A DNA stretch of 64,000 nucleotides from Lentzea sp. NEAU-D7 (lineage in GTDB: Bacteria; Actinomycetota; Actinomycetes; Mycobacteriales; Pseudonocardiaceae). Position 1 is the stretch's first letter. The number at the start of each line of letters is the position of its first letter. Below the pieces are notes generated by a model. The model was not told the DNA's origin. It made no database searches and worked only from the letters and a program-made list of their open reading frames with translations. Location of the stretch: assembly GCF_026242055.1 (NCBI RefSeq), contig NZ_JAPJDL010000004.1, forward strand, positions 348,711 through 412,710, in the 5' to 3' direction. Shown in pieces: positions 1 to 7,786 of this stretch. The position numbers were made by a program, and so were the translations under genes.

Positions 1-24
1 CGTGGGGGCGCCCTTCCCAGGGGG

Positions 25-243
25 TCACCGGATCTGAGTCGGGGGCTGCCTGCTCGTTGCACTGGCAGGCAGCCCCCGACTGATCAGGCATCGGTACGCG
101 GCCAGTGGATGGTGCTCGTCGGTGAGCGCGGCCAGTGCGGTCGCGATTTCCTCCTTGGATCGGAGGTGCCTGAGACGGTTCTGAACGCTTGACGTGTCCC
201 GTGTTGGCCGATCGATCGTTGTTACTGCTAATCTCCCGATCAT
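25..243 (-). CDS. Doubtful small ORF, 72 aa, unrecognised
   Basis: This 72-residue frame starts with ATG at 243. An AGGA about 4 nt upstream lies inside a 26-bp palindrome. Its C-terminal third is encoded by the terminator-like stem-loop at 37-81, which argues against a real full-length product. The middle (RSKEEIATALAALTDEHHPL) looks helical and charged. I recognise no family. It may be a remnant or a small protein controlled by the adjoining palindrome. Confidence 0.3.
   Translation of the reverse strand: MIGRLAVTTIDRPTRDTSSVQNRLRHLRSKEEIATALAALTDEHHPLAAYRCLISRGLPASATSRQPPTQIR
37..81. terminator. Perfect 17-bp stem-loop, probable terminator
   Basis: A 17-nt arm at 37-53 is the exact reverse complement of 65-81, with an 11-nt loop. 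The stem is GC-rich (core GGGGGCTGCCTGC). There is no clear T-run, as is common for actinomycete terminators. It could end a transcript from upstream of the window or the minus-strand transcript from 1117. Confidence 0.6.
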
Positions 244-246
244 GAC

Positions 247-272
247 ATCCTGTATTCAGATGAATACAGGAT
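247..272. promoter_or_regulatory. 26-bp palindrome, possible operator
   Basis: The arms ATCCTGTATTCA (247-258) and TGAATACAGGAT (261-272) are perfect reverse complements around a 2-nt centre. AT-rich symmetry of this length is rare in such GC-rich DNA and is typical of a dimeric repressor site. It ends 3 nt before the ATG of the small minus-strand ORF at 243, so binding there would cover its ribosome site. The rest of 273-412 shows no gene. Confidence 0.5.
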
Positions 273-412
273 CTATCCAGGATGTGGGTGTTGGAATTCC
301 TCTTCCGTGACCGCGACGCCAAATACCCGCGTTGATGGCAAGATCTTCGGCTGCACGGAACTCAAGCCTCAATGGAGCCCGGTCGTTCTGACTGGGACGA
401 CTGCTCGGTGCA

Positions 413-1117
413 TCAGTAGTCGGGAAGAATCTTGCGGCGCAGGTCCGCCATCACCTCGGGACCGACGGCCTCGCGCGTAGAGTCAAGCAGTTGCCTGCAC
501 AGCTGCTTGATTCTGGCGAGATCCTCTCTGGCCGCCGCGATCTCGGCCCGGACGGCCAGCACCTGGTGCTGCTTCAGCGGCTTGCTGAGGTCTCGTACTT
601 CCGCAACCCGCGCGGCACGCATGCCGTCGGCCGTGTCCAGCAGTCCGTCGCGATCGCTTCGCGATCCCTGGTCCAGGACGCGTTCCAGCGTGCCGCCCGG
701 CAGGAAGAACAACGTGGTGGTGGAGAGCGAGCTGTCCTCGGCCCGGTGCGTCCACCTGGCCAACAGGCCGCCCTTGCGGTTCACGATCGGATTCAGCTCC
801 AGAAGGATGTCCGCGTCGACGGTCGCCAGGAAATAGGCGCCGGTTTCCAACGACTGCCGCATGGACTCGATCCTGTCGGCCTGCACCGTGACCAGGCCCG
901 TGAACTCGTCCGCGTCCACCGGCTCACCCTCGGTGGCCCTCTCAACCAGCATGAGCAGCCGTTCGCCACGCACGCAGATGCGCTGCAGATTCGTGACACT
1001 GCTGATCAGCACGTTGGCTACATGGATGTCCTTGGACCTGCGTTGAGCCGACATGAAGAGGTTGCCGAGCTTGGAAAGGATCTCGGCCAGCTGGCTCAAC
1101 ATCGCGAACATGACCAC
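413..1117 (-). CDS. Uncharacterised soluble protein beside CRISPR array
   Basis: The product is about 234 aa, with codon use like real genes. I do not recognise the family. It has no signal peptide, no transmembrane segment and no metal-binding Cys/His cluster. It is mostly helical, with heptad-like stretches near both ends (for example around RAEIAAAREDLARIKQLC) and a central hydrophobic strand region (SSLSTTTLFFLPGG). The first start is GTG at 1117. ATG codons at 1111 and 1102 are equally possible, and no strong ribosome site distinguishes them. It is transcribed away from the CRISPR array. Position next to the cas locus suggests, but does not show, a defence-related role. Confidence 0.6.
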   Translation of the reverse strand: MVMFAMLSQLAEILSKLGNLFMSAQRRSKDIHVANVLISSVTNLQRICVRGERLLMLVERATEGEPVDADEFTGLVTVQADRIESMRQSLETGAYFLATVDADILLELNPIVNRKGGLLARWTHRAEDSSLSTTTLFFLPGGTLERVLDQGSRSDRDGLLDTADGMRAARVAEVRDLSKPLKQHQVLAVRAEIAAAREDLARIKQLCRQLLDSTREAVGPEVMADLRRKILPDY

Positions 1118-1323
1118 CAGTATGCCGAGCCGGGCTCAGCACCTGACCGCCCCCGCGAAGGCAGCGCCGGGGGGTGGTTTACCACGGCCACGTGAACGCG
1201 GTGCGGCTACGAATCGCGGTAAGGGTCGCGGCCAGGCTGAGCCTGACCGCGTGCTCGCCAGTACTCCCGGCGTTGAGCTCGAGTGTCGGTTGCGTGAGGC
1301 TGCGGGTGATGTCGAACTAGAGG
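1118..1323 (+). other. Putative leader of CRISPR array 1
   Basis: This 206-bp non-coding stretch lies upstream of the first repeat on the side from which the array must be read, judged by the repeat 3' handle. It is less AT-rich than classical leaders and shares no obvious block with the 48 bp upstream of array 2. Leader function is inferred from position only. Confidence 0.35.
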
Positions 1324-2014
1324 GTAGCGCTGGGCGTCCGCGCTCAGCGAGGATCGCAACTACCGCGACGACACCAACAAGGGCTTCACCGGCCGCAGCT
1401 CTGAGCGTCCGCGCTCAGCGAGGATCGCAACTACGGCCGCGCCGTCAGCCAGCCCACCGGGAGCCTGGCAGCGCTGGGCGTTCGCGCACGGCGAGGATCG
1501 CAACCAGGCCGACAACGACCAGGTGCACCGGTACGGTAGAGGTAGCTCTGGGCCTCCGCGCTCAGCGAGGATCGCAACTACGAGGACGTCGCGTTCATGA
1601 AGGGCAACGGCGCGGGGCAGCGCTGGGCGTCCGCGCCCAGCGAGGATCGCAACCGTTACGCCAAACATCCGATCGTCCTGTGATGGGCAACGCTGGGCAT
1701 CTGCGCTCAGCGAGGATCGCAACCTGACCGAGGAAATCGGTACGGACCGGGACATCCTCGAGGAGCGCTGGGCGTCTGCGCTCAGCGAGGATCGCAACAT
1801 GCAGTGCACTTCGGTGTTGAACTCGGCGAGCTCGCAGCGCTGGGCGTCCGCGCTCAGCGAGGATCGCAACATCGCCTCGGCCCGCGAGGCAGTGCCGTGG
1901 CTCATGCAGCGCTGGGCGTCCGCGCTCAGCGAGGAGCGCAACTCCGAGGACCGCTGGTAAACCCTCCATCACGTCTCGCAGCGCTGGACGTCCGCGTTCA
2001 GCGAGGATCGCAAC
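1324..2014 (+). CRISPR. CRISPR array 1, type I-C, 10 repeats and 9 spacers
   Basis: Ten copies of a 37-nt repeat recur every 70-75 bases. The conserved 34-nt cores start at 1327, 1398, 1471, 1545, 1620, 1690, 1765, 1837, 1909 and 1981, each preceded by a GCA-like triplet. Spacers are about 33-38 nt. In each repeat CGCTGGGC and GCTCAGCG can pair around a short GTCCGC turn, and the remaining 3' end is AGGATCGCAAC. That is 11 nt, the size of the 5' handle left by Cas5c cleavage in type I-C. It also resembles the TGGATTGAAAT-type I-C ending. This fixes transcription on the plus strand. Several repeats carry point changes, for example repeat 9 (GAGCGCAAC) and repeat 10 (CTGGACG). Confidence 0.95.
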
Positions 2015-2209
2015 ATCGGACGGTGGCCTCTCGTATGGCGTCGGCGAGGGCAGTGCGCGCCTGGAGTGCCAATTCGCGTTGCCCTAGAAAAATTGGTCCA
2101 TTCGGGTGTAGCTGGCATCGGGTGGTGCTGAGCGTCCCGTTTTTGTCGGGGTGCGTCTCTATGGTCGCGTCGTTCGTCGGGGGACGGGCGATGTGAAGGG
2201 GTTTGGCTT

Positions 2210-4396
2210 GTGTGGGCGCATAGTCCCAGCAAGGTGACCGGACGCTGGCATCCGTTGGCTGACCATCTTCGGTCGACATCGATGCTGGCTCGTGGGTTCG
2301 CGGATGTGTTTGGCGCGGGCGATCTTGCCGCGGCGTTGGGTTTGGTGCACGACGCTGGAAAGGCGGCGTGTGCGTGGCAGGACAAGCTGGTCAAGGTCAA
2401 TGCGACCGGCGACAGGGTGAACATCAACCACAAGAACCTGGGCGCTCTGCTGGTGCGTGACCGCGCGTTGGCGGCGGCGATGGCTGTCCTCGGGCACCAC
2501 GGCGGCCTAGGGCATCCGCTGGATCTGACTAGCCTGTCGCCTGGGCCAGACGACGAGCAGACGCTTGCACGGTTCTTTGAGCTCGTTCCAGAAGCTCGTG
2601 TGTTGGCGGATGGGCCGCCGCTGCTGCCGGAGGCGTGGGGCGAGTCGATGCTGCTGGGGGAGATGGGTATCCGGCTGGTGTTCTCCGCGTTGGCCGATGC
2701 CGATCATCTGGACACGGGTGCGCACGCGGACGGTCTCGCCAAGCCGAGGGTCGCCGCGCCCGCAGACATGGCGGGGCTGGTGCAGCGGTTCGAAGCGAAC
2801 CGGGAGCTGCTGCTCGCCGGCCGTGAACTGTCCGATGTGGATGTTCTGCGTGCCGTGCTGTACGACGACGTGGTGCGCAGGGCCGCTGGGAAGCCGGGTG
2901 TGTACCGGTTGCCCGCACCGACCGGGTCGGGCAAGACCATGACAGCGGCGGGTTTCGCGTTGCATCACGCGGCGCGGTACGGCAAGGCGCGGGTGATTGT
3001 CGCGGTGCCGTTCACGACCATCACGGAGCAGAACGCGGGTGTGTATCGGCGGCTCCTCGGTGCGGATGTGGTGCTGGAGCACCATTCGAACGCGGAGTTG
3101 GATGACCGTCGGCTGAGACTGGCGGCGGAGAATTGGGACGCGCCGTTCGTGGTGACCACGACGGTGCAGTTGTTCGACTCGTTGTTCGGTCGTAAGCCGG
3201 CACGGTCGCGCAAACTCCATCGGCTGGCGAACGCTGTGGTCGTGCTGGACGAGGTCCAGGCGCTTCCGGTGCCGCTGCTGGTGCCGATTCTGGATGCGCT
3301 GCGCGTGCTGTCACAGCATTTCGGTACGACGGTGCTGCTGGCGTCGGCGACTCAGCCGAGCTTCGAGCACCTTTCGGTGTGGAAGTCGCTGGACATCCGG
3401 CCACTGGTCGACGACCCCGTTGAACTGTTCACACGGCTCAAGCGCGTGCGCTACGAGTGGCAACTCGATCCGAAGCCGACTCTAGACGACATCGCTGGGC
3501 AGATCGCTGACGAGCAGCAGGCGCTGGTGATCGTCAACACCGTCGCCCATGCGCGCAGGCTGTACCGCTTGGTAGCGGACCGCCGGCCGGACGTCGCGGT
3601 GGTGCATCTGTCTACCCGGATGTGCCCGCGGCATCGAGAAGTAGCGCTCGCACGTATCCGGAAGCTGCTCGGCGACAAGGAGCCGGTGCTGGTGGTGTCG
3701 ACCCAGCTGGTGGAGGCCGGGGTAGACCTCGACTTTCCCGTGGTCTTCCGCGCCCTGGCCCCGGCGGAATCGCTGCAACAGGCGGCTGGCCGGGCCAACC
3801 GCGAAGGCAGCCTGCCCGGCGGTGGGCGAGTGGTGGTGTTCGACGCTGCCGACGCCGCGGTGCCGGCGTTCTATCAGGCTGGGGTGGACAAGACCCGTGC
3901 CTTGTTCGGTGAGGGACGTGACCCTGATGACCCGTTGGCGCTGCAGGAGTACTACCGGCGGCTGTACATGGGGTTGAACGTCGACGAGGCCCGTCGAGGT
4001 GTGGTGATCCAGGACAACCGGGCAGAGCTTGACTTCCGGGCGGTCGCCGATGGTCCACGTATCGCTGGCGCCGGTTCGGCGCGAGATCGGCGGCTGGCGT
4101 TCCGCATGATCGACGAGGACCCGGTCACGTTGATCGTGACGAGCTGGGATGAGCAGGGCGACGCCGCGGAGTTGCTGCGTGAGCTGCGGGCGGGAGAACG
4201 GCCGGCGGGTGCGTTGCTGAGGGAGCTGCGCGGCTACATGGTGTCGGTGCCGCAGGTAGTGGCGTCGGCGGCGCAGGTGCGGGCGTTGTGCCGTCCGGTC
4301 GTGCAGGGCCACGACGAACTGTGGGAGTGGTGCGGTGAGTACGACCCGCATGTGGGGCTGGACGAGGGCGATATCGCTAAGGAGACAGTGTGGTGA
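2210..4396 (+). CDS. cas3: CRISPR helicase-nuclease Cas3 (type I-C)
   Basis: This is the effector nuclease-helicase recruited by Cascade to degrade the displaced DNA strand. The product is 728 aa, normal for Cas3. The N-terminal HD nuclease shows His14 and the HD pair His47-Asp48 (HDAGK). The SF2 helicase follows, with Walker A APTGSGKT near residues 235-242, the Cas3-type DEVQ box near 347 and the late QAAGRANREG motif near residue 524. The GTG start at 2210 follows a GAAGGGG ribosome site. It is the first gene of the cas operon, 195 bp after array 1, and its 3' end overlaps cas5 by 7 nt. The intervening 2015-2209 holds no gene. Confidence 0.95.
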   Translation: MWAHSPSKVTGRWHPLADHLRSTSMLARGFADVFGAGDLAAALGLVHDAGKAACAWQDKLVKVNATGDRVNINHKNLGALLVRDRALAAAMAVLGHHGGLGHPLDLTSLSPGPDDEQTLARFFELVPEARVLADGPPLLPEAWGESMLLGEMGIRLVFSALADADHLDTGAHADGLAKPRVAAPADMAGLVQRFEANRELLLAGRELSDVDVLRAVLYDDVVRRAAGKPGVYRLPAPTGSGKTMTAAGFALHHAARYGKARVIVAVPFTTITEQNAGVYRRLLGADVVLEHHSNAELDDRRLRLAAENWDAPFVVTTTVQLFDSLFGRKPARSRKLHRLANAVVVLDEVQALPVPLLVPILDALRVLSQHFGTTVLLASATQPSFEHLSVWKSLDIRPLVDDPVELFTRLKRVRYEWQLDPKPTLDDIAGQIADEQQALVIVNTVAHARRLYRLVADRRPDVAVVHLSTRMCPRHREVALARIRKLLGDKEPVLVVSTQLVEAGVDLDFPVVFRALAPAESLQQAAGRANREGSLPGGGRVVVFDAADAAVPAFYQAGVDKTRALFGEGRDPDDPLALQEYYRRLYMGLNVDEARRGVVIQDNRAELDFRAVADGPRIAGAGSARDRRLAFRMIDEDPVTLIVTSWDEQGDAAELLRELRAGERPAGALLRELRGYMVSVPQVVASAAQVRALCRPVVQGHDELWEWCGEYDPHVGLDEGDIAKETVW

Positions 4397-5052
4397 GTCC
4401 GGTGTTGCCGCGGTCGAAGTCAGGCGCGCCTCCGGTAGTGGTGCAGGTGTGGGGCGACGCGGCGTTGTTCACGCGACCGGAGTTGAAGGTCGAGCGGGTG
4501 TCCTACCCGGTGATGACACCGTCCGCCGCGATCGGCGTGCTGGAGTCGATCTACTGGAAGCCGCAGTTTCGGTGGCGGGTGGTGGCGATTGAGGTGTTGT
4601 CTCCGATCAAGCAGTTCACCCAGCGCCGCAACGAGACGACCGATATCGCTTCCCTCGCCGATGCCGCGTCCGGCAAGCGCCGGTTGGACACCGTCGCGAA
4701 CCGGGTGCAGCGCAACGCGGTGTGCTTGCGCGACGTCGCGTATCGCATCCACGCTCACGTCGAGCTCGCCCCCAAGGCCGACAAGCCGGAGGCCGCGTAT
4801 CGCGATCAGTTCCGCCGCCGCGTCACCCGCGGCAGCTGTTTCTCCCAGCCTTACCTGGGGGTGCGGGAGTTCACCGCGTTCTTCAGCGACCCTGACGACC
4901 GGGAAGCCCTGGCGCACCGTGAAGAACTCGGCGTGATGTTGCACTCGGTCGACCACTCCACCACGCCACCGTCGTTCACCTGGTTCAAGGCAGAGCTCAA
5001 CGACGGTGTACTGCACGTGCCCGAACACGGCATCCCCGCGGTGGAGGCCTGA
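4390..5052 (+). CDS. cas5c: Cas5c (Csd5-type) pre-crRNA endonuclease
   Basis: The product is 220 aa. In type I-C, which lacks Cas6, this RAMP protein cuts the repeat hairpin and stays on the 11-nt 5' handle of the crRNA. The N-terminal part (VQVWGDAALFTRPELKVERVS, then a PSAAIGVLESIYWKP stretch) is the signature of I-C Cas5, and a PYLGVREF-type segment follows near residue 155. It overlaps cas3 by 7 nt and shares one base with cas8c, so the genes are translationally coupled. Confidence 0.93.
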   Translation: MVSPVLPRSKSGAPPVVVQVWGDAALFTRPELKVERVSYPVMTPSAAIGVLESIYWKPQFRWRVVAIEVLSPIKQFTQRRNETTDIASLADAASGKRRLDTVANRVQRNAVCLRDVAYRIHAHVELAPKADKPEAAYRDQFRRRVTRGSCFSQPYLGVREFTAFFSDPDDREALAHREELGVMLHSVDHSTTPPSFTWFKAELNDGVLHVPEHGIPAVEA

Positions 5053-6836
5053 TGCTGCTGCACCGCCTGGTCAAGCAAGCCGAGCAGGACCCTTCGGCCA
5101 AACCCTTCCATCGGCCGCTGCGCTTCGACTGGGAGCTGCGCCTCAATCCCGACGGCACACTGTCCGGGGACCGCCTGGAATCCCTGGTCGCACCTGACGC
5201 GGCCGGAAAACCGCGTGGCGCCGAGCATGCAGTTCCGGCTGTGACCCGCACTGTCGGCGTGGCACCCAATCTGGCCGCGGACGACGTGCAGTACGTGCTC
5301 GGCTGGGACGACGCCGACAGCAAACCCGCGCGGGTGGCGCAGTGCCACGCCGCGTTCATCGAGCTCACACAGCGATGGGCCGACAGCGCCGAAGGGCAGG
5401 AAGACCCGGTCGCGCAGGCCCTGGCACGGTTCTACCGCTCCGGGGAGGTAGCCCGGCTGCTGCGTGAACCCGACGCCACCAGCAAACAGCGCGTGCTGAT
5501 CACCGTTGGCGCCACGCCCGCCTACCGCTCTTCCTCGGTGTCCGCGTTCTGGGCCGCGGAGGTGACGCGCCGCAAAGGCGGCGGGAAACGCGGGCTCTGT
5601 TTGGTGTGCGGTCACGTCGGGCCGCTGCTGGACACCCTTCCCGGGAAGGTGCCGGCGCGGCTCGTTCCCGGCGCCACTAACGACGCGGCGTTGGTCAGTG
5701 TCAACGAACGCGTCTTCGGCTATGACCTGACCACGCAGCTGACCTGCTCACCGATCTGCATCCCGTGCGGAGAAGGCGTGTCGGCCGGCCTGGTCCGCGT
5801 GCTCGACTCGGACAACACCACCTCCTACGAAGGGCAGGACAGCCGCCTGGCGTGGTGGGTCACCGAGCCGGTACAGCGCAACCCGATGAAGCTCATCCTG
5901 GACGCCGACCCCAAGCAGATAGACGCCCTGATCTCGTCAATCCATTCCGGCACAGCCGCAGTGGAGGTGGACACCACCAAGTTCTGTGCGTTGACCGTCG
6001 GCGGCAACGTCGCCCGTGTCATGGTCCGCGACTGGCTGGAAATGCCACTGTCCACAGTGGAAGAAAATGTCGTGGCGTGGTTCGACGACCTGGACATGGT
6101 CACGCTGCACCCCGACGAACTCGTCCGGCAGCCCCTGCAACGACTCGTCCGGGTCACCGGACGCTGGAAGCGCACCGAGCGCCGCTACGCATTCCTTGGC
6201 GTCAAGGGGTCAGCGCATCCTCACGAGGCTCAGCATGACCTGCTCAACGCGGCGCTACGTAAGACGTCACTGCCTCCGTCGTTGCTGACCCACCTGCTCA
6301 ACCGCGTCCGCACAGACGGACGCCTGGACACACCTCGCGCGGCACTGCTGCGCCTGATGCTGCTGCGCTCACACCTGACCACGGAGAAACCGATGCCAGG
6401 ACTGGACGAGTCCAACACCGATCCCGCCTACGTCGCAGGCCGCGTGTTCGCTGCCCTGGACGCGCTGCAGTACGACGCCTTCGACGGCAAGCTCAACACC
6501 ACCTACGCCAACCGCTACCTCGCGGGCGCCATCACCAACCCCCGCGCCGCCCTGCTCGCCGGCAGCAAACTCGCTGACGCCTGGCTGCGGAAGTTCCGCG
6601 GTCCACGCAAGGGGACCGGCGTCAATCACAGCCGGGAACTAACCGCATTGTTCGGCCTGCTCGACGCTGCCAACGGCATCCCGTACCGCACCACGCCCGC
6701 GCAGCAGGCGATGTTCCTGCTGGGCTACCACCACCAGCGCGCCCACCGGTTCGCCGTCCTGCGTGAACGCGCCGCCGCCCGCGCTACCGCCTCCACGCCC
6801 TCCAGCACTGAATCCGACCAGGAGATCACCGCATGA
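5052..6836 (+). CDS. cas8c: Cas8c (Csd1) large subunit of type I-C Cascade
   Basis: The product is 594 aa, the usual Csd1 size. It is the large subunit that recognises the PAM and contacts DNA. It has a central zinc-binding arrangement of CLVC near residue 191 and CSPICIPC near residues 235-242. The C-terminal helical part matches the small-subunit domain, including a late GYYHQR-like motif here read as GYHHQRA. It starts with ATG at 5052, sharing one base with the cas5 stop, and overlaps cas7 by 4 nt. Confidence 0.93.
   Translation: MLLHRLVKQAEQDPSAKPFHRPLRFDWELRLNPDGTLSGDRLESLVAPDAAGKPRGAEHAVPAVTRTVGVAPNLAADDVQYVLGWDDADSKPARVAQCHAAFIELTQRWADSAEGQEDPVAQALARFYRSGEVARLLREPDATSKQRVLITVGATPAYRSSSVSAFWAAEVTRRKGGGKRGLCLVCGHVGPLLDTLPGKVPARLVPGATNDAALVSVNERVFGYDLTTQLTCSPICIPCGEGVSAGLVRVLDSDNTTSYEGQDSRLAWWVTEPVQRNPMKLILDADPKQIDALISSIHSGTAAVEVDTTKFCALTVGGNVARVMVRDWLEMPLSTVEENVVAWFDDLDMVTLHPDELVRQPLQRLVRVTGRWKRTERRYAFLGVKGSAHPHEAQHDLLNAALRKTSLPPSLLTHLLNRVRTDGRLDTPRAALLRLMLLRSHLTTEKPMPGLDESNTDPAYVAGRVFAALDALQYDAFDGKLNTTYANRYLAGAITNPRAALLAGSKLADAWLRKFRGPRKGTGVNHSRELTALFGLLDAANGIPYRTTPAQQAMFLLGYHHQRAHRFAVLRERAAARATASTPSSTESDQEITA
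6393..6836 (+). CDS. cas11c: Putative internal start for Cas11c small subunit
   Basis: Type I-C systems are known to make Cas11c from an internal start inside cas8c. Here an in-frame ATG at 6393 has GGAG at 6383-6386, six bases upstream. It opens a 147-residue C-terminal product beginning MPGLDESNTDPAYVAGRVF, the same relative place as known Cas11c starts (a MTEALDEN..AYRLGRLFA-type sequence). Another in-frame ATG at 6357 lacks as good a ribosome site. Expression is inferred. Confidence 0.6.
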   Translation: MPGLDESNTDPAYVAGRVFAALDALQYDAFDGKLNTTYANRYLAGAITNPRAALLAGSKLADAWLRKFRGPRKGTGVNHSRELTALFGLLDAANGIPYRTTPAQQAMFLLGYHHQRAHRFAVLRERAAARATASTPSSTESDQEITA

Positions 6837-7738
6837 CCAGCGTCCAGCCGCACCTCGACCCGACAGTCCGTCACGACATGGTGTTCCTGTTCGACGTCAC
6901 CGACGGCAATCCCAACGGCGACCCGGACGCGGGCAACCGCCCCCGCACCGACGACGAAAGCGGACAAGGCCTGGTCACCGACGTCGCACTCAAGCGCAAG
7001 ATCCGCGACACCCTCGCCCTGGCCGCCGCAGACAACCCCCGCTACGGCATCTTCGTCCAAGCCGGATACGCGCTGAACCCCCGCCTCGAACAGTCCTACG
7101 CCGACAACGGCCTCAAACTGGGCGCCAAGATCACCAAGGAAGACGCGGCACGGGCACGTGCGTGGCTGTGTGACCGGTACGTCGACATCCGCCTGTTCGG
7201 CGCCGTGCTCTCCGTCGGCAAAACCCAGGCACTGGGCCAGATCCGCGGACCCCTGCAGCTCAGCATGGCGCGCAGCATCGACCCCGTCTATCCCGCCGAC
7301 CACGCCATCACCCGCGTCACGCAGACCAGGCAGGAAGACATCGACAAGGGCGAGACCACCGAGATGGGCGGCAAGTGGACCGTCCCCTACGGCCTGTACA
7401 AAGCCGAGCTCTACTACTCGGCCACGCGTGCTCGTGAGACCGGCGTGGACGTCACCGACCTCGACCTGCTCTACCGCACGCTTGAGATGATGTTCGACCA
7501 CGACCGCTCCGCCACCCGAGGCACCCTCACCCCACGCGGCCTGTACGTCTTCAGCCACTCCGACGCCTTCGGCGCCGCGCCGGCACACCGGCTCACCGAA
7601 CGCGTCACGGTCACCCGCCGCCACACCGGTAGCGACAACCCGACCGGCGCGCCAGCGCGCGCGTTCACCGACTACGACGTCTCGGTGAACGAGACCGACC
7701 TGCCCCGCGGCGTGACGATGACGAAGCTGGTCAGCTAG
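6833..7738 (+). CDS. cas7c: Cas7c (Csd2) backbone subunit of Cascade
   Basis: The product is 301 aa. Several copies of this RAMP protein form the helical backbone that holds the crRNA spacer. The N-terminus carries the Csd2 signature FLFDVTDGNPNGDPDAGNRPR near residues 19-39, followed by VTDVALKRKIRD. A middle section KTQALGQIRGPLQLSMARSIDPV is also family-typical. The ATG at 6833 overlaps the cas8c stop (ATGA). It is the last cas gene. Array 2 begins about 50 bp downstream, so cas1, cas2 and cas4, which normally follow in type I-C loci, are absent. Confidence 0.95.
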   Translation: MTSVQPHLDPTVRHDMVFLFDVTDGNPNGDPDAGNRPRTDDESGQGLVTDVALKRKIRDTLALAAADNPRYGIFVQAGYALNPRLEQSYADNGLKLGAKITKEDAARARAWLCDRYVDIRLFGAVLSVGKTQALGQIRGPLQLSMARSIDPVYPADHAITRVTQTRQEDIDKGETTEMGGKWTVPYGLYKAELYYSATRARETGVDVTDLDLLYRTLEMMFDHDRSATRGTLTPRGLYVFSHSDAFGAAPAHRLTERVTVTRRHTGSDNPTGAPARAFTDYDVSVNETDLPRGVTMTKLVS

Positions 7739-7786
7739 GTCGAGGTGTGATGACCGATGACGACACGGTGGCAGGTCGCCGCCTGT

